Source of the DNA: Multivorans sp965116445
Lineage (GTDB): Bacteria; Acidobacteriota; Thermoanaerobaculia; Multivoradales; Multivoraceae
Reading direction: 5' to 3'
Assembly (NCBI GenBank): GCA_965116445.1
Contig: OZ220688.1
Coordinates: 186,001-250,000, forward strand
DNA: 64,000 nt
The translations under genes and the position numbers were made by a program. Positions within the stretch are counted from its first letter, which is position 1. Each line of letters opens with the position of its first letter. This document shows positions 50,796 to 59,297 of the stretch, piece after piece. A model generated the notes under the pieces. That model saw only the letters and a list, made by a program, of their open reading frames with translations. It had not been told where the DNA came from and searched no databases.

Positions 50796-52040
50796 TCACC
50801 GCTCCGAAGCGTCAGCCGGGTCTGCCGGATCGCCTGTGCCGGCGCTGTCCGCGGCGACGTAGTCGACGAGGCCGTTCAGCATCTCGTCGGTGGTTTCCAG
50901 GCCCCACTTGACGTCGACGGTGGGGTCGGGGTTACTGGGGTTGTCGGCCGAGTTGTCGAAGGAGGCCTTCACCTGGATTCGCGTTCCGGCCGGCAGCCGG
51001 ATCGGCTCGGACAACTGGTAGGTCGTCTGCCAGTTGAAGTCGTAGCGGCTGACCCTGAGCAGGTCCCTGGTGCTGCCGTCAGGAAGCTCCGCGCTGAAGA
51101 ACATGGACTTGCCGCGATGGTGCATGTGCGGCGTGAACGCGCGAATCAGGACGTCTTCCTCGAAGACGCGGCTCGCCTCCGCTTCGTAGTTCGGGTCGCC
51201 CGCCGGGATGTTGATCCCGGCGTTCCAGATCGGCAGCGTGACCAGTTCCCTCTCGATTTCCTCGGGTTCGGCGAACCAGAGTCCGATGCGGGTGCTGTCG
51301 GTCGCCGCCTCGCCGCTCGGGTGGTAGTGGAAGTCGCCGATCATCTTGCGGCCCTTCGGCAGCAGGCGGGCGGACCCGGCCGGGAAGTGGTAGGGCTTGG
51401 CGCCGGCGGTCCAGGCCGCCATCCAGCCTCCCTGGAAGGTCGTGCCCTCCACGGCTCGCCAGAGAATGAAGTGATGGAGCACCTTGCGGTCTCCCGGCTG
51501 AACCTCGACCGCGCTGATCCAACGATCCTCGTCGAATCCGGTCGTGATGATCACGTCGCGAAACTCGTCCGGTCCCTCCGCCGCCACCTCGTGGGGATCG
51601 AACTCGAACACCCAGTCCGGCTCTCCGAACGTCCACTCGTCCGCGGTCTCCGGCTGCTCAACGACCGGTTCGTCGCCTTCGCCGCGGGGCGCGCCGTTGG
51701 CCGCCCAGCGGATGATCGCCGCGATCTCGTCGTCGTTCAGGCTGATGTCGTTCGACCACGGCCCGTAACCCGGGTCGGCGTCCCACGGCGGCATGTCCCG
51801 GTTCTCGACCGCGCGGGCAATGGACCGGGCCCACGGCCGTACCTCGCGGTAGGTGCGCAGCGACATCGGTCCGATCTCGTCGGGCTGGTGGCAGGAGACG
51901 CAGTTCGCGTGGAGGATCGGCGCCACGTCGTCGACGAAGGTGGGCTGATCGAGGTTTGGGCCGGCTGCGACGGCCGACGCCCAAAGGAGGATGGTTGCCG
52001 TCGCGGCCGCGAGGCGAATCACGTGGCTGGCTTGGGTCAT
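50796..52040 (-). CDS. Cytochrome c-copper monooxygenase fusion, paralogue 1
   Basis: 414 residues. Signal peptide (AAATATILLWASAVAA); haem c motif CVSCH (Cys47, Cys50, His51) in ILHANCVSCHQPDEIGPMSL; then a two-domain copper type II ascorbate-dependent monooxygenase-like part with VLHHFIL, FHYHPSGE and PHMHHRGKSM as copper-ligand clusters, as in PHM and dopamine beta-hydroxylase. Exported. Reaction unknown; the fused haem may supply electrons in place of ascorbate (inference). Divergent from its paralogue across 178 bp; the two share the NSADNPxNPDPT block. Confidence 0.82.
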   Translation of the reverse strand: MTQASHVIRLAAATATILLWASAVAAGPNLDQPTFVDDVAPILHANCVSCHQPDEIGPMSLRTYREVRPWARSIARAVENRDMPPWDADPGYGPWSNDISLNDDEIAAIIRWAANGAPRGEGDEPVVEQPETADEWTFGEPDWVFEFDPHEVAAEGPDEFRDVIITTGFDEDRWISAVEVQPGDRKVLHHFILWRAVEGTTFQGGWMAAWTAGAKPYHFPAGSARLLPKGRKMIGDFHYHPSGEAATDSTRIGLWFAEPEEIERELVTLPIWNAGINIPAGDPNYEAEASRVFEEDVLIRAFTPHMHHRGKSMFFSAELPDGSTRDLLRVSRYDFNWQTTYQLSEPIRLPAGTRIQVKASFDNSADNPSNPDPTVDVKWGLETTDEMLNGLVDYVAADSAGTGDPADPADASER

Positions 52041-52218
52041 CAGGCAACTTTCGAACCCCTTCGGAAGGGGCGGGTCCAGGTTGCTCAGGCGATTATACGG
52101 GCGACGCAGGCCCGCGCTGTTCCTGACGGCGCCAAACCGGTCGCGTCTCGACCTGACGGGTATGTGGTACGGTGTTGCAGCTAGCGCTCAAAGAACCCCA
52201 CTCGAGGAGACCCGACCC

Positions 52219-53631
52219 ATGAAGCAGGCAATCGGATTGCTGCTGATCCTCGCCCTCGCCGCCCCGGTCGCGGCGGCGAACAACAACAACGACGCGCCGA
52301 CGGCCACGCCGACCTACTACGGCGAAGTGCAGTCGATCCTGGAGCAGGAGTGCCAGGTCTGCCACCGCCCGAACGGCGCGAACCTGGGTGGAATGGTGGC
52401 GCCGATGGCGTTCACCAGCTACCAGGAGACGCGGCCCTGGGCGCGTTCGATCGCCCGCCAGGTCGAGTCCGGCCTGATGCCGCCGTGGCATGCGGACTCA
52501 CAGCATGCAGGCGTGTTCGTGAACGAACGCTCCCTGACCGACGAGCAGAAGGCCACCCTGATCGCCTGGGCCAAGGGTGGAGCGCCAATAGGCAACGCGG
52601 CCGACGCGCCGCCGGCCAAGGTCTGGGAGGCCACCGACGGTTGGACGATCGGCGAGCCGGACCTGGTCATGGACATGGGCCAGGACTACTTCGTCGAAGA
52701 TGACGTCCAGGATCAGTACATCAACTTCGAGACCGTGATTACGGAAGAGATGCTGCCGGAACCGCGCTGGATCAAGGCGGTCGAGTTCCGTCCGGGCGGC
52801 CCTGTCGTGCATCACATCATCGCGCGCCCCTTCGGCGGCATCGCCCCGGGCAACGACCCGACGGTTCACAACGACGGCTTCGGCACGCTCGTCGAGCCGG
52901 GCACGACGATCCGCTGGCAGATGCACTACCACAAGGAGCCGGGGCCTGGCACCGGCACCTGGGATCGTTCCTCGGTGGCGCTCCGCTTCTACCCGGAGGA
53001 CTACGAGCCCACGTACGTGATGCAGAACAACGGGATGGGCAAGTTCGACTTCGAGATTCCGCCGGGCGATTCGAACTACGTCGCCACGAAGACTGCGACC
53101 TTCGAGCGCGACGCTCTCCTGCTCGGCTACACGCCGCACATGCACCTGCGAGGCAAGTCGGCCCGTTACGTGGCGAAGTACCCGGACGGCACGGAGGAGG
53201 TGCTGCTCGACGTTCCGCGCTACGACTTCAACTGGCAGACGCACTACAAGTACGCTGCCGGCGGCAAGCGGATTCCGGCCGGTACCGAGATCGAACTGAC
53301 GATGGCCTGGGACAACTCGGCCGACAACCCGGCGAACCCCGATCCGACGAAGACCGTGGTCTACGGCGGTCCGACGACGTCCGAGATGATGTTCGGCTTC
53401 GTGTCCTACGCGGACGCCGAGCCGAACTACAAGCCGTCCGAGACGGGATTCCTCGGCGGCCAGCGGTTCAATCGCGGCGCCTTCAAGAAGCTCGTCAAGG
53501 AGCGCTTCGACGTCGACTGGGACTCGCTGAGCGAGGAAGAGCAGGGCAAGATCTTCCGGCGCCTTCGCCAGCAGCAGCGTCGGAACGCGGAAAGTGAAGG
53601 AAGCGAAGGAACGGTCAGCGGCGGCGAGTAA
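52219..53631 (+). CDS. Cytochrome c-copper monooxygenase fusion, paralogue 2
   Basis: 470 residues. Signal peptide (MKQAIGLLLILALAAPVAAA) and haem c motif CQVCH (Cys45, Cys48, His49), followed by RPWARSIARQVESGLMPPWH as in paralogue 1, then VVHHIIARP, QMHYHKEPG and PHMHLRGKSARY copper clusters. It has an extra C-terminal tail of about 50 residues (FKKLVKERFDVDWDSLSEEE and charged Arg/Gln repeats) absent from paralogue 1. Exported; substrate unknown. ATG at 52219 follows the GAGGAGACCC leader. Transcription likely stops at the hairpin 53661-53705. Confidence 0.82.
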   Translation: MKQAIGLLLILALAAPVAAANNNNDAPTATPTYYGEVQSILEQECQVCHRPNGANLGGMVAPMAFTSYQETRPWARSIARQVESGLMPPWHADSQHAGVFVNERSLTDEQKATLIAWAKGGAPIGNAADAPPAKVWEATDGWTIGEPDLVMDMGQDYFVEDDVQDQYINFETVITEEMLPEPRWIKAVEFRPGGPVVHHIIARPFGGIAPGNDPTVHNDGFGTLVEPGTTIRWQMHYHKEPGPGTGTWDRSSVALRFYPEDYEPTYVMQNNGMGKFDFEIPPGDSNYVATKTATFERDALLLGYTPHMHLRGKSARYVAKYPDGTEEVLLDVPRYDFNWQTHYKYAAGGKRIPAGTEIELTMAWDNSADNPANPDPTKTVVYGGPTTSEMMFGFVSYADAEPNYKPSETGFLGGQRFNRGAFKKLVKERFDVDWDSLSEEEQGKIFRRLRQQQRRNAESEGSEGTVSGGE

Positions 53632-53660
53632 CGCCGGCGATCCAGTCGCTTCGTGCAATC

Positions 53661-53705
53661 GACAACCCCGCACCGGCTTCGGCCGCGGCGGGGTTTGTCC
53701 TTTAT
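53661..53705 (+). terminator. Rho-independent-like terminator after paralogue 2
   Basis: Stem arms GACAACCCCGC (53661-53671) and GCGGGGTTTGTC (53688-53699), one bulge, GC-rich loop, followed by CTTTAT. It lies 30 nt after the stop at 53631. The short T run makes the call moderate. Confidence 0.6.
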
Positions 53706-53727
53706 GGGGACTAGCGGAGCCGGTTCC

Positions 53728-53855
53728 CACTGGGTGCGCCGGCGTGCCATCCGTGCGCCCGATGACGGGCGCACGGACTGGTTCACAGGTGGCGCGGGTC
53801 GCGCCACCTGGGTTCACGCCGGCATCCGCCGCAGGCGGTTTCTGCGGACCGGCGC
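53728..53855 (+). repeat. Intergenic structured repeat, long copy E
   Basis: CACTGGGTG start; P1 GCCGGCGTG (53738-53746) pairs with CACGCCGGC (53815-53823) and encloses P2 CCGTGCGCCCG/CGGGCGCACGG (53751-53776, identical to copy B) and P3 CAGGTGGCGCG/CGCGCCACCTG (53786-53810; same position as copy B but compensated changes). P4 is CCGCC/GGCGG (53826-53838). Identical 14-mers CTAGCGGAGCCGGT flank the element at 53711-53724 and 53860-53873. Confidence 0.8.
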
Positions 53856-53859
53856 CGCG

Positions 53860-55620
53860 CTAGCGGAGCCGGTCCAGGAGTCCGGTAGCCCGTGACGTCG
53901 TCCGCATGACGGCTGCCCTGACGGCGTTCTCGTTCGCCAACACGGTCACGCGCTCCCGCGCCCGGGTCACGGCGGTGTAGAACAGCTCCCTCGCGTTGAC
54001 GCGCGACTCCGCGTCGCCAGGCACGAAGACGACCTCTTCGTACTCCGAGCCCTGGGCGCGGTGAACGGTGAGGGCGAAGAAGCTCTCGTGCTGCGGCAGA
54101 CGGGAGGGCGAGACGAGGAAGCGCTCGCCGTCGCGGTCGAGGTCCGGGAACCAGACCCGGGTGCGGCCCGAGTCGGTGGGCAGGACGACGCCTGTGTCGC
54201 CGTTGGAGAGATTCGTCTGCCGGTCGTTGCGGCTGACGATGATCGGACGCCCGACGTAGAAATCGTCGTACTCGGTCCGGCGTCCCAACTCGGCGAGGCG
54301 ACGCTCGACGAGGCGATTGAAGCGGTCGGTGCCGAACGGGCCTCGCCGGTGGCTGCACAGAACACGCCTGGCGGGGAACGGAGAGGCGCACTCGGGGTCA
54401 GCCTCAAGAGCGGCCATGTGCTTGTTCCACTCCGTCGCGCATTCCCGCGCGAACTCGTCGAAGGCGGCCTCGTCCTCGAGCGGCAGCAGTCCGGTCTCGC
54501 CGTCGCGTCCGTCCTTGAGCAGTTCGATTGCGCCGTCGACGTTCCCGGCGACCACGGCCTGCGCGAGGCGTCCGATTACCGAGTCGGCCCTGAAGCGGTA
54601 GTTCTTCCTGAGCGTCGTCACGCAGGCGCTCAGGGGTCCTCGTTCTCCGGCCCGGCAGAGATCGCTGAAGACCGAGCCCGGCTCGACCGAAGACAACTGA
54701 TTCGCGTCGCCCAGGAGGATCAACCGGCAGTGCTCCGGTAGCGCGGTCGCGAGGCGGACCATCAGCGACAGGTCGGCCATCGAGCACTCGTCGACGACCA
54801 GGGCGTCGAAGCGGTTCAACCGGCTGGTTCGGCTTGCCAGCAACCGGTGAATCGTCCACGCCTCGGCTGGGAACTCGTGCAGCCCCGCCACCCCGCGAAG
54901 CGGACTTTCGCCGAGCTTTCCGCGCACGGACTCCTGGATGCGCGAGGCCGCCTTGCCCGTCGGCGCCGCGAGGCCGATCCGCCGCGGGTGGGCGGAGCCG
55001 GTCGCGACGAGAACGGCGATCAGCTTTGCCGCGAGCGTCGTCTTCCCGGTGCCGGGGCCGCCGGTGACGATGCACAGGCGTCGTTCCAGCGCCGTTCGCA
55101 GCGCGGCGACCGCTTCGGCGGTTCGATCTTCGCGGTCGTCGAACACCCGCTCGATCGCGGACGAAGTCGCGGGAACCGCCCCGGTGCCTCCGGCGAGTTC
55201 GATCAACCGCGCGGCCAGCCGGGCTTCGGCGTCGAACAGCCGGTGCAGGTAGAGGCGATCCTGGTCCATGACCAGGGGGCGATCAGCAGCCAGGGTCTCG
55301 CCGGCAGCGACGACCGGGCTGCTGGTTAGCGCCTCGAGGAGGGTTGCGTGCCGGGGCAGTGCGATCGCCCGCAGTTCCGGGGCCAGCACCTCCGCCGTTC
55401 GGCTCGAGTCGGGCTGCTCGACGAGGGCGGCGATCGGCTTGCCGGCCGCGCGCAGGTCCAGGCAGGTGTGACCGTTCCGATGGACCGCGCTTGTCGTCGC
55501 GGCCGCGAGCGCCACGTCGTCCCCGGCGCCGAAATCCGTCATCAGCCGGGCGAAACAGCGGTCGATGTCGGCGAAGACGCCGGCCTGGGTCAGGGCGTCG
55601 ATCTGGGCGTGCCCGCTCAT
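53860..55620 (-). CDS. recD: Exodeoxyribonuclease V alpha subunit (RecD helicase)
   Basis: 586 residues. Walker A IVTGGPGTGKTTLAAKL (187-195), DEAD-like box LVVDECSMADLSL, LLGDANQLSSVEPGSV, and the superfamily 1 C-terminal motif VHRAQGSEYEEVVFV with FYTAVTRARERVTVL. It is the 5'-3' motor of RecBCD. The ATG at 55620 is chosen because it overlaps the recB stop (ATGA); the longer upstream frame is a recB shadow. Its TAG stop lies in the 14-bp direct repeat next to structured repeat E. Confidence 0.92.
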   Translation of the reverse strand: MSGHAQIDALTQAGVFADIDRCFARLMTDFGAGDDVALAAATTSAVHRNGHTCLDLRAAGKPIAALVEQPDSSRTAEVLAPELRAIALPRHATLLEALTSSPVVAAGETLAADRPLVMDQDRLYLHRLFDAEARLAARLIELAGGTGAVPATSSAIERVFDDREDRTAEAVAALRTALERRLCIVTGGPGTGKTTLAAKLIAVLVATGSAHPRRIGLAAPTGKAASRIQESVRGKLGESPLRGVAGLHEFPAEAWTIHRLLASRTSRLNRFDALVVDECSMADLSLMVRLATALPEHCRLILLGDANQLSSVEPGSVFSDLCRAGERGPLSACVTTLRKNYRFRADSVIGRLAQAVVAGNVDGAIELLKDGRDGETGLLPLEDEAAFDEFARECATEWNKHMAALEADPECASPFPARRVLCSHRRGPFGTDRFNRLVERRLAELGRRTEYDDFYVGRPIIVSRNDRQTNLSNGDTGVVLPTDSGRTRVWFPDLDRDGERFLVSPSRLPQHESFFALTVHRAQGSEYEEVVFVPGDAESRVNARELFYTAVTRARERVTVLANENAVRAAVMRTTSRATGLLDRLR

Positions 55621-58600
55621 GGCGCTTCGCCGAAGCATCCGTTGATCGCCTCGATGCAGGCTCGGGACGGCCGGTGCCGGAACACTCCGCTTCCCGGGAC
55701 GTTCGGCCTCATGCCGCGCAGGAAGAGGTAGAAGGCGCCGCCGATGTCGCGGTCGTAGTCGTACTCCGGCAGTCGCAGGCGCAGGAAACGATGCAGCGCG
55801 GTCAGGTACAGGAGGTACTGGAGGTGGTAGCCGTGGTGGCGCATCGATCGGGCGATCCTCTCCTCGGAGTAGGCCGCGAGGTCGGGGCCGAGCCGGTTCG
55901 ACTTGTAGTCCATGACGTACCAGCGACCGTCGTGCCGTGCTGTGAGATCGATGAAGCCGTGCAGGAAACCGTTGATCTCCGCGTCGTCGTCGGGAAGCCG
56001 ATGGTCGTAGCCATGCTCCTCGAGGCAGCGCCCGAGTTCCGTGCAGTTGAGGGTCGCTACCGGCAGGTGGAACTCCATCTCGGTGATCGGTTGCTCGAGG
56101 TCGGAGAGCCGGAACACACCGCCGGCCTCGCCGGGCCGCGCGAGCGGCGTGTCGAGAGCGTTCTCGACCAGTGCCGCCGCAGCCTGCAGCCATTTGTCGT
56201 GGAAGCCGTAGCGGGGGAGGATGGCCCGGCAGATCTGCTCCAGGTCGGCCGTGTCCGGGTCGCCTAGATAGCGCTCGAAGATCTCGTGCAGGCAGTTGCC
56301 GGTTCGCCCGCCGCTGGGGAGGTTGAAGATCGTCTCCGCTTCCTCGTCCGGCGGCTCGGTCGGAGTCTCCGGGTCCTCCATCACCGTCGCTTCGTCGTGA
56401 TCGGGCAGCTCGACCTCCTCGCGGTCGCGTTCGGGCGCGCCGGCGCCTGTCGACAGCGCGGAGTAGCTGGTCCGCTGGCGGATGAGTTCCAGCTTGCCTT
56501 CGAATGTTCGGGCTGCGAGGGGTTCGGCTTTGCCGGCATCGGCGCTTGCCTGCGTCGTGAGGGGCTCAGACTCGATTTCCCGGACCGACATCGCTTCGGG
56601 CGCCCGCTGGGCGAACTGCTGGACCTCGGTCCGCCACTCGGCGGCGCTCAGACCCCTCACGTAGCTCGCGTTGTCGTCCAGTGCCTGGGCGGCCTTCTCC
56701 TGGCTCACGTCCGTGTCGCCGTGGAGAAGCCATGCCATCGGCGCGTACTCGGCCTGGCCCTCCAGGGCCCAGGTCACCACGCAGCGGTACTGGGCCCGGG
56801 TCAGCGCCACGTAGAGCAGACGCAGCTCGTCGGCGTGCTCTTCGACGCGTTCGCGGGCGTAAGCCTCGTCCGACGGAAGGAGATCGAGCACCGGTGTCTC
56901 GCGGTCCGGGTCGTAGTACTCGGCCGTGGGCGCTCTCTGCCTGCCGGCCGGGGGCCGGCGTCCGTCCCAAGCGAAGGGATAGAAGACGACGGGGAACTCG
57001 AGCCCCTTGGCGCGATGAACGGTGACGATCTTCACCAGGTCCTCGTCGCTCTCGAGGCGAAGCTGGGCCGTTTCGTCGCCAGGCCGGGACTCGGCCCTCG
57101 ATTGCTGGAACCAGTCGAGGAGGCCCTGGCGCGATGGACGGTTTCTGGTCTCCGCTTCATGAAGCAGGTCGGCCAGGTGAAGGTAGTTCGTCAGTCGGCG
57201 TGGCCCGTTCGGGTAGGCGAGCAGGTTCGCGGAACAGTCGGGGTCGCCGGCGAAGAGAATGCGGCGCATGAGTGTTGCGATACCTCGCTCTCGCCAGACG
57301 TCGGACCACTCGCGGGCGAGACTCCGCCATTGGTCCCAGAAGTCGTCGTCGTCCTGCAGTCCGGCCAGTTCCTCCATGTGGAGCCCGAACAGATCGGCGG
57401 CCAGTGCCCCGCGAAGCAGCGGAGTGGCACGGTACTCCGACTCGTCGAGGCACAGCGCGCGGAGAAGGCGATAGAGGGCGTCGGCTTCCGCCGAGTCGAA
57501 GATGCTGTCCGTGCCGAGTTCTACGCTGTCGGCGCCGAGTGCCCTCAGGGCCTCGGCCACGGCCTTACCCTGATCGCCCTTACGGACGAGCACGGCAAGA
57601 TCGCCGGCCCCAAGACGCTTGCTCCCGTCGCGGCCCTGCAGCATGGCCCGGCCGTCCTTCCCCTGCGCGATCAGCCGGGCGATCTCGCGGGCGCATTGCT
57701 CCGCCGCCAGCCGGGTGGTCTCCGGCTTGGTCCGCTTGTCGCCCTCCGCCTTGGGCATCAGGACGAACTGAAACGGGGTCGGGTCGTCTCCCTCGTCGTT
57801 CACGACGAGGGAGACGCCACGGCGGTCGGCCGGCGCCGAGGCCGCGAATGCGAACTCGGAAAGCACGAACGGCCTCGGCCGGGCGAAGACCTCGTTCACG
57901 GCGCGAATCAGCCCGGGCGTGGAGCGGTAGTTGTCTTCGAGGCTGAGCGGTCGGCTGGCCGCGGACAGGCGGTCCTGCGCCTCCAGGTAGGCGAACACGT
58001 CGGCGCCGCGGAAACGGTAGATCGACTGCTTCGGGTCGCCGACGACGAAGAGGCGCCCGTTCGCGGTGTCGCCGTCGCCGGGGAAGACCTTCCTGAAGAT
58101 CTCGGCCTGGAGGCGATCCGTGTCCTGAAACTCGTCGATCAGAGCGACCGGGTAGCGGGAACGGATGCGCCGGGCGAGTTCGATGCCCCGGTTCCCGGTC
58201 AGAGCGCGGTGGAGCTCCACGAGCAGCGCGTCGAAGCCGAGGGCCCGGTCGATCCAGGAGTTGTGATGCAGGGTGTTCCGGGCGTCCTGGAGGAGCCTGT
58301 GGCGCTGGCCCGCGAGCCAGAGCCGGGCGTACTCGTCGCCCAGTTCGCCGGCGCGTTCGAAGTGGTCAAACAAGGGGACGGACGGCGCCGGGTTGTTCTT
58401 GTAGAGGCCCTTCCTGAGGGCCGAGGTTCCGAAGGCGCGGACCAGGTTCGGCGCCAGTTCCTGCGGGGCCCCGGCGTCGAACGCTTCGATGACCGTCCGG
58501 CCGCGAACCGCCACGCCGTTCCGGTTCGTCTTCGTCCAGCGGTCCGGGTCGGCCACTTCCAGGAACGCCTGTCGCTGGCCGGGGTCGGACCAGGCGTGCT

Positions 58601-59297
58601 GGGCGCGGCTCAGCGCTTCGAGCCACTCGTCCCGCTTCGACCGCAGATCCGCGTCCGCGCTGTGGGGAGAGCTTGCGCCGCGGATTTCCTGCCGCTTCGC
58701 GTGGTGGCCCGCGACCCAGGCCGTCGTGTCCTCGTCGGGGACGAAGCTCTCCGACTTCGCGTACTCGAGGAGCGCGATGGGCTCTCCGGTCATCCGGCGT
58801 CGCCAGAAGTCGCGCGTTCCCGCGGCCACGGCCAGTGCGTCGTCGCCGCTCACGCCGAACGAGAAGGGCGTGCCGGTGTGGAGAGCGAACTCCAGCAGGG
58901 CCCGCTGGCAGAATCCGTGGATCGTCGTGATGTTCGCCCGGTCGAAGTCGCGAACGGCGTCCCGGAGCCGGGTCAGAACGTCGGCTTCTCGAATCCCAAG
59001 GCGCCGCCAGCATCGCAACAGTTCGTGCGCCTGCTGGTCGGCCGGAGCGTCGGGCTCGGCGACCGCCCGGCGCGCCGCCTGCAGGGTTCGTCGCACGCGG
59101 GAGCGGAGTTCGCCGGCGGCGGAGATCGTGAAGGTCACGACGAGGAGGTCGTCGATGGCTCGGTGCTCTTCGACGATCAGGCGTGCCGCCAGCGTGGTCA
59201 GAGCGTACGTCTTTCCGGTTCCGGCGCTCGCCTCGATCAGGAGGTCGGCGTCGAGGGGCGCGCTGAAGGCGTCGCGGCGATCTCGTCCGGCGGTCAC
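55617..59297 (-). CDS. recB: Exodeoxyribonuclease V beta subunit (RecB helicase-nuclease)
   Basis: 1226 residues. Walker A LIEASAGTGKTYALTT near the N terminus, ALIDEFQDTDRLQAEIF (motif II), VVGDPKQSIYRFRGADVFAY (III), VHRAKGLEFPVVFYPFAWDG (V) and LLYVALTRAQYRCVV (VI). The C-terminal nuclease shows GFIDLTARHDGRWYVMDYKS with the D...DYK catalytic pattern, then HHGYHLQYLLYLTALHRFL. Subunit of RecBCD, which processes double-strand breaks for RecA. Overlaps recC (ATGA, 59294-59297) and recD, so all three are coupled. Confidence 0.93.
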   Translation of the reverse strand: MTAGRDRRDAFSAPLDADLLIEASAGTGKTYALTTLAARLIVEEHRAIDDLLVVTFTISAAGELRSRVRRTLQAARRAVAEPDAPADQQAHELLRCWRRLGIREADVLTRLRDAVRDFDRANITTIHGFCQRALLEFALHTGTPFSFGVSGDDALAVAAGTRDFWRRRMTGEPIALLEYAKSESFVPDEDTTAWVAGHHAKRQEIRGASSPHSADADLRSKRDEWLEALSRAQHAWSDPGQRQAFLEVADPDRWTKTNRNGVAVRGRTVIEAFDAGAPQELAPNLVRAFGTSALRKGLYKNNPAPSVPLFDHFERAGELGDEYARLWLAGQRHRLLQDARNTLHHNSWIDRALGFDALLVELHRALTGNRGIELARRIRSRYPVALIDEFQDTDRLQAEIFRKVFPGDGDTANGRLFVVGDPKQSIYRFRGADVFAYLEAQDRLSAASRPLSLEDNYRSTPGLIRAVNEVFARPRPFVLSEFAFAASAPADRRGVSLVVNDEGDDPTPFQFVLMPKAEGDKRTKPETTRLAAEQCAREIARLIAQGKDGRAMLQGRDGSKRLGAGDLAVLVRKGDQGKAVAEALRALGADSVELGTDSIFDSAEADALYRLLRALCLDESEYRATPLLRGALAADLFGLHMEELAGLQDDDDFWDQWRSLAREWSDVWRERGIATLMRRILFAGDPDCSANLLAYPNGPRRLTNYLHLADLLHEAETRNRPSRQGLLDWFQQSRAESRPGDETAQLRLESDEDLVKIVTVHRAKGLEFPVVFYPFAWDGRRPPAGRQRAPTAEYYDPDRETPVLDLLPSDEAYARERVEEHADELRLLYVALTRAQYRCVVTWALEGQAEYAPMAWLLHGDTDVSQEKAAQALDDNASYVRGLSAAEWRTEVQQFAQRAPEAMSVREIESEPLTTQASADAGKAEPLAARTFEGKLELIRQRTSYSALSTGAGAPERDREEVELPDHDEATVMEDPETPTEPPDEEAETIFNLPSGGRTGNCLHEIFERYLGDPDTADLEQICRAILPRYGFHDKWLQAAAALVENALDTPLARPGEAGGVFRLSDLEQPITEMEFHLPVATLNCTELGRCLEEHGYDHRLPDDDAEINGFLHGFIDLTARHDGRWYVMDYKSNRLGPDLAAYSEERIARSMRHHGYHLQYLLYLTALHRFLRLRLPEYDYDRDIGGAFYLFLRGMRPNVPGSGVFRHRPSRACIEAINGCFGEAP

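Noticed and set aside
53860..56193. Longer RecD and SoxB starts (to 56193 and 23962)
   Set aside because: The extra N-terminal residues are low-complexity Arg/Pro and overlap recB or soxA; the ATGA-coupled starts fit the families.
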